A DNA stretch of 64,000 bases, taken from assembly GCA_030654175.1 (NCBI GenBank), contig JAURXZ010000030.1, forward strand, positions 248,001 through 312,000, in the 5' to 3' direction. Positions 8,583 through 17,205 of this stretch are shown piece after piece. Numbering within the stretch: position 1 is the first letter of the stretch; each line of letters begins with the position of its first letter. The notes beneath the pieces were generated by a model. That model did no database searches. It was not told the origin of the DNA and was given only the letters and a program-made list of their open reading frames with translations. The stretch comes from Bacteroidia bacterium (lineage in GTDB: Bacteria > Bacteroidota > Bacteroidia > 2-12-FULL-35-15). The position numbers were made by a program, and so were the translations under genes.

Positions 8583-8966
8583 ATGGAAACTACAAAAACA
8601 ATTTATCAATTGCACGAGGACCACAAAACATGGTTAAATAAATTAGAATTTTATAAAGATGAAATTTCAATTATGCAAAATAGAATTTCAGAAATTGCAA
8701 AAAAAAACACCTCAAAGGAAGTGCTTTCGTTTGTTGAGCATTTCCAAAACCAGTTAATTGTCCAAAAAGAACAGATAGATATTTTAAAACATGAAATCAA
8801 CAGCCATGAAAGATCGATTGAAGAAAAAGTAAATAAAAAAGCCGTTGCGAATGAAAGCAAAAAGTTTTTGGATCATTCAGCACAAAGAAAAAACGTAGAA
8901 AATTTTGAAAAGAACTTTAATGATCTCAGAAAAGAACTGATTCAATTTCTTTCCAAATGGATGTAA
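8583..8966 (+). CDS. Small coiled-coil hypothetical protein
   Basis: 127 residues, almost entirely charged helix with heptad patterning (TWLNKLEFYKDEISIMQNRISEIAKKN..., LSFVEHFQNQLIVQKEQIDILKHEINSHERSIEEKV..., FEKNFNDLRKELIQFLSKWM). Cytosolic, no cysteine, no catalytic motif. It is preceded by A-rich sequence and followed 40 bp later by a perfect terminator hairpin, so it closes the unit that starts at the DoxX gene. It resembles small hemerythrin-like/coiled-coil stress proteins in composition, but the His/Glu iron ligands of hemerythrin are not recognisable. Function unknown. Confidence 0.7.
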   Translation: METTKTIYQLHEDHKTWLNKLEFYKDEISIMQNRISEIAKKNTSKEVLSFVEHFQNQLIVQKEQIDILKHEINSHERSIEEKVNKKAVANESKKFLDHSAQRKNVENFEKNFNDLRKELIQFLSKWM

Positions 8967-9006
8967 AACCCACACAAATAGGTATTCTTCCCTAACAAAA
9001 AAACGA

Positions 9007-9033
9007 ACTACCACCTGCAATGCAGGTGGTAGT
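9007..9033 (+). terminator. Rho-independent terminator ending the DoxX-USP unit
   Basis: ACTACCACCTGCA (9007-9019) and TGCAGGTGGTAGT (9021-9033) are perfect reverse complements, followed by TTTAATTTAA. It lies 41 bp after the coiled-coil gene and just before the promoter of the next operon. Confidence 0.9.
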
Positions 9034-9047
9034 TTAATTTAATAGCA

Positions 9048-9055
9048 TATATTTG
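9048..9055 (+). promoter_or_regulatory. -7 element for the first ABC exporter operon
   Basis: TATATTTG matches TAnnTTTG and lies between the terminator at 9007-9033 and the adaptor gene start at 9143, predicting a leader of about 80 nt. No clear -33 TTTG is seen at the right distance. Confidence 0.4.
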
Positions 9056-9142
9056 CCAACGGTTTTAAAAATAAATAATTTATTTTAGTAACAAGTGTAA
9101 CTATTTATTTAACCATCAAATCAGCTAAAATTCGCAAACTCA

Positions 9143-10225
9143 ATGAAGTTTTTAATTAAAATTATTCTTTTTGTTTCCATACTTCAATCATGCAATAGTA
9201 AAGAAGAAAAAACACATCCAATAATTGAGAATATTTCTGAATCAGTATATGCTTCGGGAATTATAAAAAGCAAAAATCAATACCAGGTGTTTTCCACAGT
9301 TAATGGTTTGGTACAGGAAATATTAGTGAAAGAAGGAGAGGCTGTAAAAAAAGGCCAACCAATAATATGGATCACAAGCGAAACATCCAAATTAACAAGG
9401 GAAAACGCAGAATTATCCGCTAACAACGCGAGACTAAGCGCTAATCTTAATAAACTAAATGAGCTGAAAATAAATATAGAATTTAATGAAAGTAAAGTTA
9501 AAAATGATTCCATTCTATTGCTAAGGCAGAAGAATCTTTGGAAAGAGAAAATTGGAACCCAAACTGAATTAGAACAAAAAGAACTCGCATATAAAAACAC
9601 TGTAACAAATTACCAGGTATCCATACTCCGTTATGATGACTTGAAAAAACAGCTAAACTTTGCAGAAAAACAATCTCAAAATAATTTAAAAATCAGTGAT
9701 GCCATTTTCCAGGACCATACCATTAAAAGTGAAATCAACGGTATCCTGTACAGAGTTTTGAAAGAAAAAGGAGAAATGGTGAATACACAAAGTGTGCTTG
9801 CCACAATTGGCGATGCGAATGAATTTGAAATTGAACTGCAAGTTGATGAATACGATATTGCTAAAATAAAGTCCTCTCAAAAAGTATTACTTAATATGGA
9901 TAGCTATAGGGGACAAGTTTTTGAAGCTACAATAAAAAAGATCAACCCTATAATGGATCAACGCTCCAGAGCCTTTACTATTGAAGCAGAATTTGTAACA
10001 AAGCCAAAAGCGCTCTACCCCAATTTGACCACCGAAGCGAATATCATTATTCAAACCAAAGAAAAGGCATTAACTATCCCCCGCAGTTATTTAATTGATG
10101 AGACCTTCGTTAAAATGGAAAATGGAGAAAAAAGAAAAGTTAATACCGGTCTGAAAGATTATGAAAAGGTAGAAATACTTGAAGGTTTAAGCACGGCTGA
10201 TATTATTACAAAGCCACAGAAATGA
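9143..10225 (+). CDS. Periplasmic adaptor (HlyD/MacA family) lipoprotein of an ABC exporter
   Basis: 360 residues. The lipoprotein signal MKFLIKIILFVSILQSC gives a lipid-anchored Cys at 17. It continues with a biotinyl-lipoyl-like half (VYASGIIKSKNQYQVFSTVNGLVQEILVKEGEAVKKGQPI), a long alpha-hairpin rich in Lys/Asn/Leu (about 85-180), the second lipoyl half (IKSEINGILYRVLKEKGEMVNTQSVLATIGD) and beta-barrel/membrane-proximal domains. Its end overlaps the permease start by 4 bp (ATGA), followed by the ATPase: a complete MacAB/LolCDE-type cassette. Its position inside the stress island suggests export or envelope maintenance under stress; the substrate is unknown. Confidence 0.9.
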   Translation: MKFLIKIILFVSILQSCNSKEEKTHPIIENISESVYASGIIKSKNQYQVFSTVNGLVQEILVKEGEAVKKGQPIIWITSETSKLTRENAELSANNARLSANLNKLNELKINIEFNESKVKNDSILLLRQKNLWKEKIGTQTELEQKELAYKNTVTNYQVSILRYDDLKKQLNFAEKQSQNNLKISDAIFQDHTIKSEINGILYRVLKEKGEMVNTQSVLATIGDANEFEIELQVDEYDIAKIKSSQKVLLNMDSYRGQVFEATIKKINPIMDQRSRAFTIEAEFVTKPKALYPNLTTEANIIIQTKEKALTIPRSYLIDETFVKMENGEKRKVNTGLKDYEKVEILEGLSTADIITKPQK

Positions 10226-11481
10226 ATTACAAATTAATCATCAGTATCGCCAGATCATTATTACTTGCCCGTTGGAAACAAACGCTTGTTGCGGCCATAG
10301 GAGTAACGTTTAGCATTACCATGTTTATCACATTGCTTAGCTTTATGACCGGACTGAACGATCTGCTGGATGGTTTGATCCTAAACAGGTCCCCTCATGT
10401 TAGATTATACAATGAAATTAAACCAAATAAAATTCAGCCAATAAATTTTTCGAAAGATTATATAAATTACCATAATTTCATACATTCCATAAAATCAACC
10501 AATAGCCGGGAGGAGATATACAACAACGGAAGTATCATGGAGGCGCTAAAAAATGATAACAGAGTACTTGGATTTGCGCCCAAATTAACTGCACAGGTGT
10601 TTTTTAACGAGGGTTCTATTAATATCAATGGTTTAATTAATGGTGTTGATATTATAGCAGAAAGCGAACTTTTTTTCTTCAACGATTATTTAATTTCCGG
10701 AAAAGAACTTGATTTAAAAAACGTATCCAATAGTATAGTTCTTGGAAAAGGCCTGGCAGAAAAGTTATTAGCGAATGTGGGAGATGTAATACAAATAACT
10801 ACATCACAGGGAGAAATATTTCCATTGAAAGTAGTTGGCCTTTTTCAATCCGGATTGCAGGAGATAGATAAATTGCAAAGCTATGCTTCAATTGGTACAA
10901 CACAAAAAATATTGGGTAAATCAAAAAACCATATAACGGATATTCAAATAAAACTAAAAGATATTACACAAGCGCCAGCCATTGCGAAGGAGTATGCTCA
11001 GCTTTTTCAAACAGATGCAGAGGACATACAAACAGCAAGCTCACAATTTGAAACGGGAAGTTCCGTGAGAACTATTATTTCATACTCCGTAGGTATCACT
11101 TTACTTGTGGTTGCAGGCTTTGGTATTTACAATATTTTAAACATGATGATCTATGAAAAAATGGATTCCATCGCTATTCTAAAAGCAACCGGCTTTTCAG
11201 GCAAAGATGTAAACATGATATTTTTGGTCATTGCATTAAGTATTGGCTTTTTTGGAGGATTTGGGGGGCTGTTTTTTGGTTTTATATTATCGTCTGTAAT
11301 AGATCAAATACCATTTAACACAGCGGCTTTGCCAACTATTACAACCTATCCTATTAATTACAATCCTGTATTTTATATAATTGGTTCATTCTTTTCATTA
11401 GTCACCACTTATTTGGCTGGTTGGTTTCCTGCCAGAAAAGCAAGCAAAGTAGATCCTGTTATAATAATCAGAGGAAAATAA
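10222..11481 (+). CDS. ABC exporter permease (FtsX/MacB-LolC type)
   Basis: 419 residues. One N-terminal membrane helix (TLVAAIGVTFSITMFITLLSFMTGL), a large periplasmic MacB-PCD-like domain (about 45-275), then three C-terminal helices (SYSVGITLLVVAGFGIYNILNMMI, IFLVIALSIGFFGGFGGLFFGFILS, FYIIGSFFSLVTTYLAGWFPA). It ends with the FtsX-family tail WFPARKASKVDPVIIIRG. The coupling-helix sequence MIYEKMDSIAILKATGFS is typical. It overlaps the adaptor gene by 4 bp and is followed 1 bp later by the ATPase gene. Confidence 0.93.
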   Translation: MNYKLIISIARSLLLARWKQTLVAAIGVTFSITMFITLLSFMTGLNDLLDGLILNRSPHVRLYNEIKPNKIQPINFSKDYINYHNFIHSIKSTNSREEIYNNGSIMEALKNDNRVLGFAPKLTAQVFFNEGSININGLINGVDIIAESELFFFNDYLISGKELDLKNVSNSIVLGKGLAEKLLANVGDVIQITTSQGEIFPLKVVGLFQSGLQEIDKLQSYASIGTTQKILGKSKNHITDIQIKLKDITQAPAIAKEYAQLFQTDAEDIQTASSQFETGSSVRTIISYSVGITLLVVAGFGIYNILNMMIYEKMDSIAILKATGFSGKDVNMIFLVIALSIGFFGGFGGLFFGFILSSVIDQIPFNTAALPTITTYPINYNPVFYIIGSFFSLVTTYLAGWFPARKASKVDPVIIIRGK

Positions 11482-11482
11482 T

Positions 11483-12163
11483 ATGAGTGAGATTATTTTA
11501 GAAGCCCAACATATTAGTAAAAGTTTTCACGATCCTGTAACGATTAAAGTTTTAAATGACATCAGTTTCACGATCAATAAGGGAGAATTTGTTTCAATTA
11601 CTGGAAAATCGGGATGTGGTAAATCTACCTTGCTTTATATACTCTCCACAATGGACACAGACTATGAAGGAGATCTGCTGATCGACAAGCAAAGCATGAA
11701 AAATAAAAAAGAAGCTGATTTAGCGCGGCTGCGTAATGAGAAAATCGGCTTTGTATTTCAGTTTCATTACTTACTTAATGAATTCAGTGTATTACAAAAT
11801 GTAATGCTCCCCGGTTTAAAACTAAATAAATATTCAGAACAGGAAGTAGAACACAGAGCAATGGAGCACCTGAAAACATTAGATATACAAAAATTATATT
11901 CTAAAAAAGCAAATCAGTTATCAGGTGGGGAAAAACAAAGAGTTGCCATTGCCCGTGCCTTAATTAACGACCCCTACATAATAATGGGTGATGAACCAAC
12001 AGGCAACCTGGATAAGAAAAACAGTGAAATAGTTTTTGAAATTTTCAAACAATTATGTGACGAACATAATCAAACCTTAATGATTGTGACGCATGACCAA
12101 AGTTTTTCAAAAAAGACCAACCGGATAATTGAAATGGAAGATGGTAAGATCATTAGCCAGTAA
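11483..12163 (+). CDS. ABC transporter ATPase (LolD/MacB-NBD type)
   Basis: 226 residues with all ABC motifs: Walker A GKSGCGKST, Q-loop (FVFQFHYLLNEFSV), signature LSGGEKQRVAIARAL, Walker B YIIMGDEPTGNLD and the switch His in MIVTHDQSF. The best family fit is the LolD/MacB/FtsE group that works with FtsX-like permeases, which agrees with the gene just upstream (1 bp gap). It is the last gene of the operon. The 255 bp that follow carry no clear terminator. Confidence 0.95.
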   Translation: MSEIILEAQHISKSFHDPVTIKVLNDISFTINKGEFVSITGKSGCGKSTLLYILSTMDTDYEGDLLIDKQSMKNKKEADLARLRNEKIGFVFQFHYLLNEFSVLQNVMLPGLKLNKYSEQEVEHRAMEHLKTLDIQKLYSKKANQLSGGEKQRVAIARALINDPYIIMGDEPTGNLDKKNSEIVFEIFKQLCDEHNQTLMIVTHDQSFSKKTNRIIEMEDGKIISQ

Positions 12164-12345
12164 AAAAAACACTTCCTCCCCTTTTTAATTATCATTATAT
12201 AGAAACTGCTACTGTATTTCAAAACGCCCCAGCTTTTTTAAATTCTCATTATCACAAATCAAACCCTACGATAAATCCGATAAAATTCAGTTAAAAATTA
12301 ATATTAACTGTAATATGAATCATTCCATTTCTTGCAAACCATCAT

Positions 12346-12375
12346 TGAAATAATTTCAGTAATGAATTTACTTTG
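12346..12375 (+). promoter_or_regulatory. Palindrome and weak promoter upstream of the BON-domain gene
   Basis: TGAAATAATTTCA (12346-12358) is a perfect odd palindrome, flanked by CATT and AATG that extend the symmetry imperfectly. TTACTTTG (12368-12375) is one mismatch away from the -7 consensus. It lies about 45-70 bp upstream of the BON gene and is a candidate operator; the binding factor is unknown. Nothing else was seen in 12164-12418. Confidence 0.3.
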
Positions 12376-12418
12376 CATAAAATTTATTTAATAATTATAT
12401 ATAAAAAAAACATAAAAT

Positions 12419-13087
12419 ATGAGAACAGATTCAGAAATTCAAAAAGATGTTATGGACGAACTTAAATGGGAACCCTTAATGAAATCTACAGAAATTGGAG
12501 TAGCTGTAAAAAATGGAGTCGTAACGCTTTCTGGATTAGTAGATACCTACTCCAAAAAATTAACTGCAGAAAAAGCAACCAAAAGAGTTGCAGGTGTAAA
12601 AGCGGTTGCCGTTGATATTGAAGTAAAAGTATCTGGTTTTGGGAAAAAGAGTGATACAGAAATTGCAGAAGCGGCTATTAGTGCATTAAAATGGCATAGC
12701 GCTGTACAACAAGAAAAAATAAAAATAAAGGTAGAAGACGGGTGGTTAACCCTTGAAGGAGAAACAGATTGGGAATTTCAAAAAAATGCCGCAAGTAGTG
12801 CAGTTCAACATTTATTGGGCGTACGTGGCGTAAGTAATAATATAAAAGTAACTCCACAGGTTACAGCTAAAGAAATAAAAACTAAGATAGCTTCAGCATT
12901 CCATAGAAGCGCAACAATTGATGCAGAAAAAATCAATATCGAAACAGTTGGAAACAAAGTTATTCTCACGGGCAAGGTTCGTTCCTGGGCTGAAAAAAGA
13001 GATGCGGCACGTGCAGCCTGGTCAGCGCCCGGAATCGGCCTGGTTGAAAACAAACTTGAAATTGACACAGAAGTATTTGTTTATTAA
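12419..13087 (+). CDS. Protein with three BON domains
   Basis: 222 residues made of three BON domains (about 1-70, 76-145, 150-222). Each has the pattern of an amphipathic helix, then [20 protein letters not shown] / [20 protein letters not shown] / [20 protein letters not shown] and a closing helix with a G-[VI]-x-x-V strand. BON domains bind phospholipid or envelope surfaces (as in OsmY). No signal peptide is visible, unlike OsmY, so a cytosolic place or leaderless export must be considered. Three-BON cytosolic proteins next to Usp and Hsp20 genes are, from memory, common in stress loci. Confidence 0.9.
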   Translation: MRTDSEIQKDVMDELKWEPLMKSTEIGVAVKNGVVTLSGLVDTYSKKLTAEKATKRVAGVKAVAVDIEVKVSGFGKKSDTEIAEAAISALKWHSAVQQEKIKIKVEDGWLTLEGETDWEFQKNAASSAVQHLLGVRGVSNNIKVTPQVTAKEIKTKIASAFHRSATIDAEKINIETVGNKVILTGKVRSWAEKRDAARAAWSAPGIGLVENKLEIDTEVFVY

Positions 13088-13124
13088 AGAGTTTGAAGCA
13101 GTAATTATTTAAACGATTTTCATT

Positions 13125-13160
13125 AAAAAAAACGGATATTTTATAAAATCCGTTTTTTTT
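13125..13160 (+). terminator. Terminator after the BON-domain gene
   Basis: A 13-bp perfect stem (eight A then CGGAT, 13125-13137, with ATCCG then eight T, 13148-13160) and a 10-nt loop, ending in a T run. The A run on the left makes it potentially bidirectional. Confidence 0.9.
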
Positions 13161-13214
13161 ATTTCTATCGGTAAAAAAATATTTCGAAAATAAAAAACGA
13201 CTAATATATTATTT

Positions 13215-14048
13215 ATGAAAACAACGATTATTTGCCCTATTGATTTTTCTGATTCAGCCAACAATGCATCCGAATATGCAGCAATGCTGGCACAAGTGAT
13301 CAATGCCGAACTAATGTTATTTAATGTCCAACAAATTCATTTTGAGACTGCAGTAAGTTTAGGAGAGGGAGTTGGCAGCAGACAAAGAGAAAGCTCTCTA
13401 TGGGCATCGAATAAGTTGAAACAAATGAGTCTTGATATTAACAAGTTGTATCAAATCCCTACAACTTACGAAGTTGATATAACTACAAAGTCACTGGCGA
13501 AAACAATTGCCTCTGCTGTAACACGCAACACGATGATTGTTATGGGAACCAACGGACCGGATAATCTGAAGCAATTTTTCGGAGGCACAAACACCTACAA
13601 AGCCAGCACGGAATCAGAATGCCCGCTTCTAATAGTTCCTGAAGACCTTTCATTTGAAAAGTATAAAAATGTGCTATTTCCGATTATCTATGGTAACATC
13701 GACAGAAAGGCACTGGATCAATTTTATGAATTCATCAATTTTTTTGATGCACAAATAACATTTCTTTATTTAACCGAAGAAAATAACACTAAAACAAAAA
13801 AAGAATTCAACCAAATAAAAGAAGAAATAGAAACTTTTTTAAATAGTAAATTAAAACATACTGTTAAAACAGCTTTCACTGACAATATTGAAGACACACT
13901 CGATGATTTTATACTTGAAAACCAAACAGATCTGTTAGTGATGGAGGAACGGCATAGGAATACCCTTCAACGTTTTTTTCAGAAAAAACCAATATTGGCA
14001 ACATTGAGCGCAATAGCACCTTATCCAATATTGGTAGTTCATCCTTAA
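13215..14048 (+). CDS. Tandem-domain universal stress protein (UspA family)
   Basis: 277 residues, two USP domains (about 1-148 and 150-277). The first, starting MKTTIICPIDFSDSANNASEYA, keeps G-x2-G-x9-G-T (GTNGPDNLKQFFGGT) and should bind ATP. The second, starting YKNVLFPIIYG, ends without the glycine loop (VMEERHRNTLQRFFQKK). This copies the arrangement in the protein at 7274-8095, so the two are paralogues. It has its own promoter region after the terminator at 13125-13160. The downstream 180 bp (14049-14228) contain no gene recognised. Confidence 0.93.
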   Translation: MKTTIICPIDFSDSANNASEYAAMLAQVINAELMLFNVQQIHFETAVSLGEGVGSRQRESSLWASNKLKQMSLDINKLYQIPTTYEVDITTKSLAKTIASAVTRNTMIVMGTNGPDNLKQFFGGTNTYKASTESECPLLIVPEDLSFEKYKNVLFPIIYGNIDRKALDQFYEFINFFDAQITFLYLTEENNTKTKKEFNQIKEEIETFLNSKLKHTVKTAFTDNIEDTLDDFILENQTDLLVMEERHRNTLQRFFQKKPILATLSAIAPYPILVVHP

Positions 14049-14228
14049 ATGATCAAAACACTTTCAGTGGCCAGGCAAAATCATGCTTCAAACTTCAATT
14101 TAAAACGACAAAAAAATGAATACCGCTTTTAAGATTTCAAAAACGAAATCAAATTAAAAGAGTTTAGATAAGATCTATGGAACACCGGAAATGAAGCGGG
14201 AATTAAAATTTTATATTAAACATAGCAA

Positions 14229-14549
14229 ATGAAACAACATTATGATACATTATTAGACGCGGTGAACGATCTAAAAAAAAGAGGATTTACTTATGATTTT
14301 ATGGAGCAAAAAGATAAACTTTTTTGCACTGAAAAACAATGTAACTTTAATCCTGAAGAGTTTGAAATTGTTGAATTCCACAGATTTGAGGGGATATCGG
14401 ATCCTGAAGACAATTCGATAGTATATGCCATCAGCTCTGAGAAAAACAACATAAAAGGATTATTAATAAATGCCTATGGAGCATATTCCGACACTAAAGT
14501 TTCAGAATTGATCGCAAAAATGAAAATTGCAAAAGAAAGCTACGGATAA
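14229..14549 (+). CDS. Small conserved protein of the type often named 'phosphoribosylpyrophosphate synthetase'
   Basis: 106 residues, soluble. The pattern YDTLLDAVNDLKKRGFTYDF...FNPEEFEIVEFHRFEGISDPEDNSIVYAISS...GLLINAYGAYSD is one that, from memory, recurs in Bacteroidota as a roughly 100-residue protein labelled 'phosphoribosylpyrophosphate synthetase'. It is far too short for that enzyme (about 310 residues) and lacks its PRPP and ATP motifs, so the label should not be taken as function. Its conservation and its place among stress genes suggest a small stress-related protein. A possible decayed relative lies at 24308-24418. Confidence 0.75.
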   Translation: MKQHYDTLLDAVNDLKKRGFTYDFMEQKDKLFCTEKQCNFNPEEFEIVEFHRFEGISDPEDNSIVYAISSEKNNIKGLLINAYGAYSDTKVSELIAKMKIAKESYG

Positions 14550-14703
14550 AGTTGTGCCTTACAAACTTTTTACAATTCCAGGTTAAATAAGGAGTTAATA
14601 GACTAAAAAAATGCAATAAAACACCTGAGCATCTTCGTACAAGTGAGAACACCTAACTACATAACATCCCAAAGAGGCCTGCCTTTCGTCAGAAATAAAA
14701 TTT

Positions 14704-15345
14704 TTAAGTTCTAACCAATTTAGAATTTGCATTTGCTTCCTTCAATAACAAAATAACTTCATCATCTTCTACTTGAGAAAAATCGGAATAAAACTGACCT
14801 ACCCCCATAAAGTTTTGTGGGACCTGAAGAACAACAATTTCATCAGCAATACTTTCTATTTTCCTAATAGATGGCGGTGATGCCACCGGTGCAACCACAA
14901 TAATTTTTTTGGGATTCATTTTCCTAACTGAATGAACCGTAGCAATAATGGTGCTGCCTGTTGCAATACCATCATCAGCAATAATTACAGTTTTATCTTT
15001 TAAATTGGTTGGTTCCTGGTCGCCCATATAGTATTTAAACTTTGTTTTCAGGTCCTCAAGAATTTTACCGGCTGTCCTATAAATATATTCTTCAGAAACA
15101 TCTGTTACGCCATCATTAATTACCATTCCATCCAGGGAAACTGAACCAATCGCATATTCAGGGTTAGAAGGATGACCTATCTTTTTTGAAAGAACGATTT
15201 CCAACGGAAATCCAAGATCCTTTGCAATTACATATCCTATTGGCACTCCGCCACGTGGAATAGCTAAAACGATTCCATCGGTATCTTTATAATTTTCCAG
15301 TTTTAGAGCAAGCTCCATTGCTGCATCATATCTATCTTTAAACAT
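14704..15345 (-). CDS. Phosphoribosyltransferase-fold protein
   Basis: 213 residues. Type I PRTase fold: IPRGGVPIGYVIAKDLGFPLEIVLSKKIGHP near the N-terminus and the PRPP-binding signature VIIADDGIATGST at about 120-132. The long acidic insertion and the end (PQNFMGVGQFYSDFSQVEDDEV) match the stand-alone PRTases found in stress operons with Usp, Hsp20 and alpha/beta-hydrolases, whose true substrate is not settled. Convergent with the small gene at 14229-14549. An upstream CAAATATA (15374-15381, plus-strand reading of TATATTTG) can serve as its -7 element. Confidence 0.88.
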   Translation of the reverse strand: MFKDRYDAAMELALKLENYKDTDGIVLAIPRGGVPIGYVIAKDLGFPLEIVLSKKIGHPSNPEYAIGSVSLDGMVINDGVTDVSEEYIYRTAGKILEDLKTKFKYYMGDQEPTNLKDKTVIIADDGIATGSTIIATVHSVRKMNPKKIIVVAPVASPPSIRKIESIADEIVVLQVPQNFMGVGQFYSDFSQVEDDEVILLLKEANANSKLVRT

Positions 15346-15432
15346 ATTTTCTATAAATTAAATTAGACTTTTACAAATATATCTTCAATTGGTTTTTTTA
15401 TCCTTACATCCATTTATCACTCTCCCCTGTTT

Positions 15433-15825
15433 TTAGTGAGCAATAAGATGTTCTTTGGTAAATTTTGCCGAAACAGATTTCCCTGAAATATTAAAGGTCA
15501 CTCTGCAGGAATTATATACTATAGTATTTGATTCCAGGATAAACCCATCATTCAGAAATGGTTTCAAGGTAAGATCCACTGTGGTTTCATCGGGCATAAA
15601 AAAACGTATTTCACACAATACACCCTCATTACTGACCGGTAATAATTTTTGATCAAGAAGGTAGCAATGTAGATTAGGGAATGCCTCTTTCAATTCAATG
15701 TGAAAATTTTCAGCTGCTTTTAATTCTCCTCCATGCGGCCCAACAGTCCCCTGGTATCTATTTACTGAATATAATATAACAATTCCCGATAGAAGTAATC
15801 CAAATAAAATAAGTTTTGCATTCAT
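15433..15825 (-). CDS. Membrane-anchored periplasmic protein, unknown function
   Basis: 130 residues. N-terminal hydrophobic segment (LILFGLLLSGIVILYSV) acts as signal anchor. The rest is a beta-rich domain with GPHGGELKAAENFHIELKEAFPNLHCYLLD. The GPHGG...hhhELk form resembles small periplasmic domains joined to CusB/HlyD-like metal-efflux adaptors in Bacteroidota, and could bind metal through its His residues. No Cys pair or enzyme motif. It lies upstream of the MacB-type exporter genes in position but before the phosphoribosyltransferase in transcription, with its own -7-like element (15849-15856). Confidence 0.65.
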   Translation of the reverse strand: MNAKLILFGLLLSGIVILYSVNRYQGTVGPHGGELKAAENFHIELKEAFPNLHCYLLDQKLLPVSNEGVLCEIRFFMPDETTVDLTLKPFLNDGFILESNTIVYNSCRVTFNISGKSVSAKFTKEHLIAH

Positions 15826-15984
15826 ACCAAAAACAATTAATATGAATACAAACTTATAATTGGGATGCTCTTTTTAAAAGGACCTTCAACATTACATGAA
15901 ATGATCTTTATTATTTTTAAGAGAAAGGTAATCGACATTCGTCTAAATAAAAAAAAATAATATCAATTTTAAGCAATCAATTAT

Positions 15985-17205
15985 TTACTCATATCGCAAT
16001 GCATCAATAGGATTTAAACGTGCCGCTTTACGCGCAGGGTACCAACCGAAAAATATCCCAATTATAGCTGCGAATAAAAATGAAAGTGCAATAGAATAAA
16101 TGGTAACTGCAACAGGCCAGCCTCCAAATTTCGCTACCAACACTGAAACGAGGGTCCCTAATCCCACCCCTATTATTCCCCCCACAAAGCTAATAAACAT
16201 GGCTTCAATCATAAATTGCATAAGTACATCCTTGCTTTTTGCGCCAACTGCTAAACGGATCCCAATCTCCTTTGTTCGCTCAGTAACTGATACCAACATA
16301 ATATTCATAATCCCTATCCCACCTACAAGCAAGGAAATACTTGCTATACTTCCAAGCAAAATTGTCAACACCTTTGAAATGGAACCAAAAATATTACTAA
16401 TGTCCGATTGAGTACGCACAGTAAAATCATCTTCTACATCTTCTGCCAGTTTATGTCTTTCTCTCAACAACATAGTAATTTCATCTTTTGCTCCATCAAC
16501 ATCTTCTTCTGAAACGGCCGAAGCAATAATTTGATTTATATTTGTAGTAGAAAGCATACGTTTCTGAACCGTTGAAAAAGGGGCAATAATAATATCATCC
16601 TGATCTTGTCCAAATGTATTTTGTCCTTTTTTTTCCAGCAAACCAATAATTTTAAACGGAATTCTATTGATACGCATTACTTGTCCAATGGGGTCACTTC
16701 CTTCTCCAAAAAGATTGACTGAAACGGTTTGTCCCACTAAACAAACCTTTGCGGCAGCGCGCTCATCTGTTGCAGAAAAATAAGTTCCACTTACAACATT
16801 CAGATTTCTTATAGAAAAATAATCCGTGAATGCACCGATCACAATTGTCCTCCAGTTTTGCGAGCCTGTAATTATTTGAGCTCCGGTTCTAACCACTGGT
16901 GAAACAAACTCTACCAAAGGGCACCTTGCCAATATTGCCTCTGAATCCTCACGTTTCAAATTCGCTGATGAGCCCGCTTCCATACGAACCCCTCCCTGAT
17001 TCACAGCACCAGGGAAAATCATAATACTATTGGTTCCTAAACTGGCAATAGAAGCTTTAATATTTTGTTTGGACCCTTCACCAATAGCCAGCATTGCTAT
17101 AACCGATGCAACACCAATAATAATACCAAGCATGGTTAAAAATGTCCGGAGTTTATTTTTGCTCAAAGAACGCGAGGCTATTCTAATAAGGTTAACAATC
17201 CTCAT
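15985..17205 (-). CDS. MacB-type ABC exporter permease
   Basis: 406 residues. First membrane helix at about 18-42 (LRTFLTMLGIIIGVASVIAMLAIG) with the family sequence SKNKLRTFLTMLGIIIGV; MacB-PCD periplasmic domain to about 270; three helices after VLTILLGSIASISLLVGGIGIMNIMLVSVTERTKEIGIRLAVGAK; tail FGWYPARKAARLNPIDALRYE. All are MacB hallmarks, but the N-terminal ATPase of true MacB is a separate gene here (17202-17966, 4-bp overlap). With the split adaptor upstream this forms a second tripartite exporter. Tail end of the operon. Confidence 0.94.
   Translation of the reverse strand: MRIVNLIRIASRSLSKNKLRTFLTMLGIIIGVASVIAMLAIGEGSKQNIKASIASLGTNSIMIFPGAVNQGGVRMEAGSSANLKREDSEAILARCPLVEFVSPVVRTGAQIITGSQNWRTIVIGAFTDYFSIRNLNVVSGTYFSATDERAAAKVCLVGQTVSVNLFGEGSDPIGQVMRINRIPFKIIGLLEKKGQNTFGQDQDDIIIAPFSTVQKRMLSTTNINQIIASAVSEEDVDGAKDEITMLLRERHKLAEDVEDDFTVRTQSDISNIFGSISKVLTILLGSIASISLLVGGIGIMNIMLVSVTERTKEIGIRLAVGAKSKDVLMQFMIEAMFISFVGGIIGVGLGTLVSVLVAKFGGWPVAVTIYSIALSFLFAAIIGIFFGWYPARKAARLNPIDALRYE

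Noticed and set aside
14229-14549. Naming the 106-residue protein a PRPP synthetase
   Set aside because: Too short and without PRPP/ATP motifs; the database-style name is treated as a label only.
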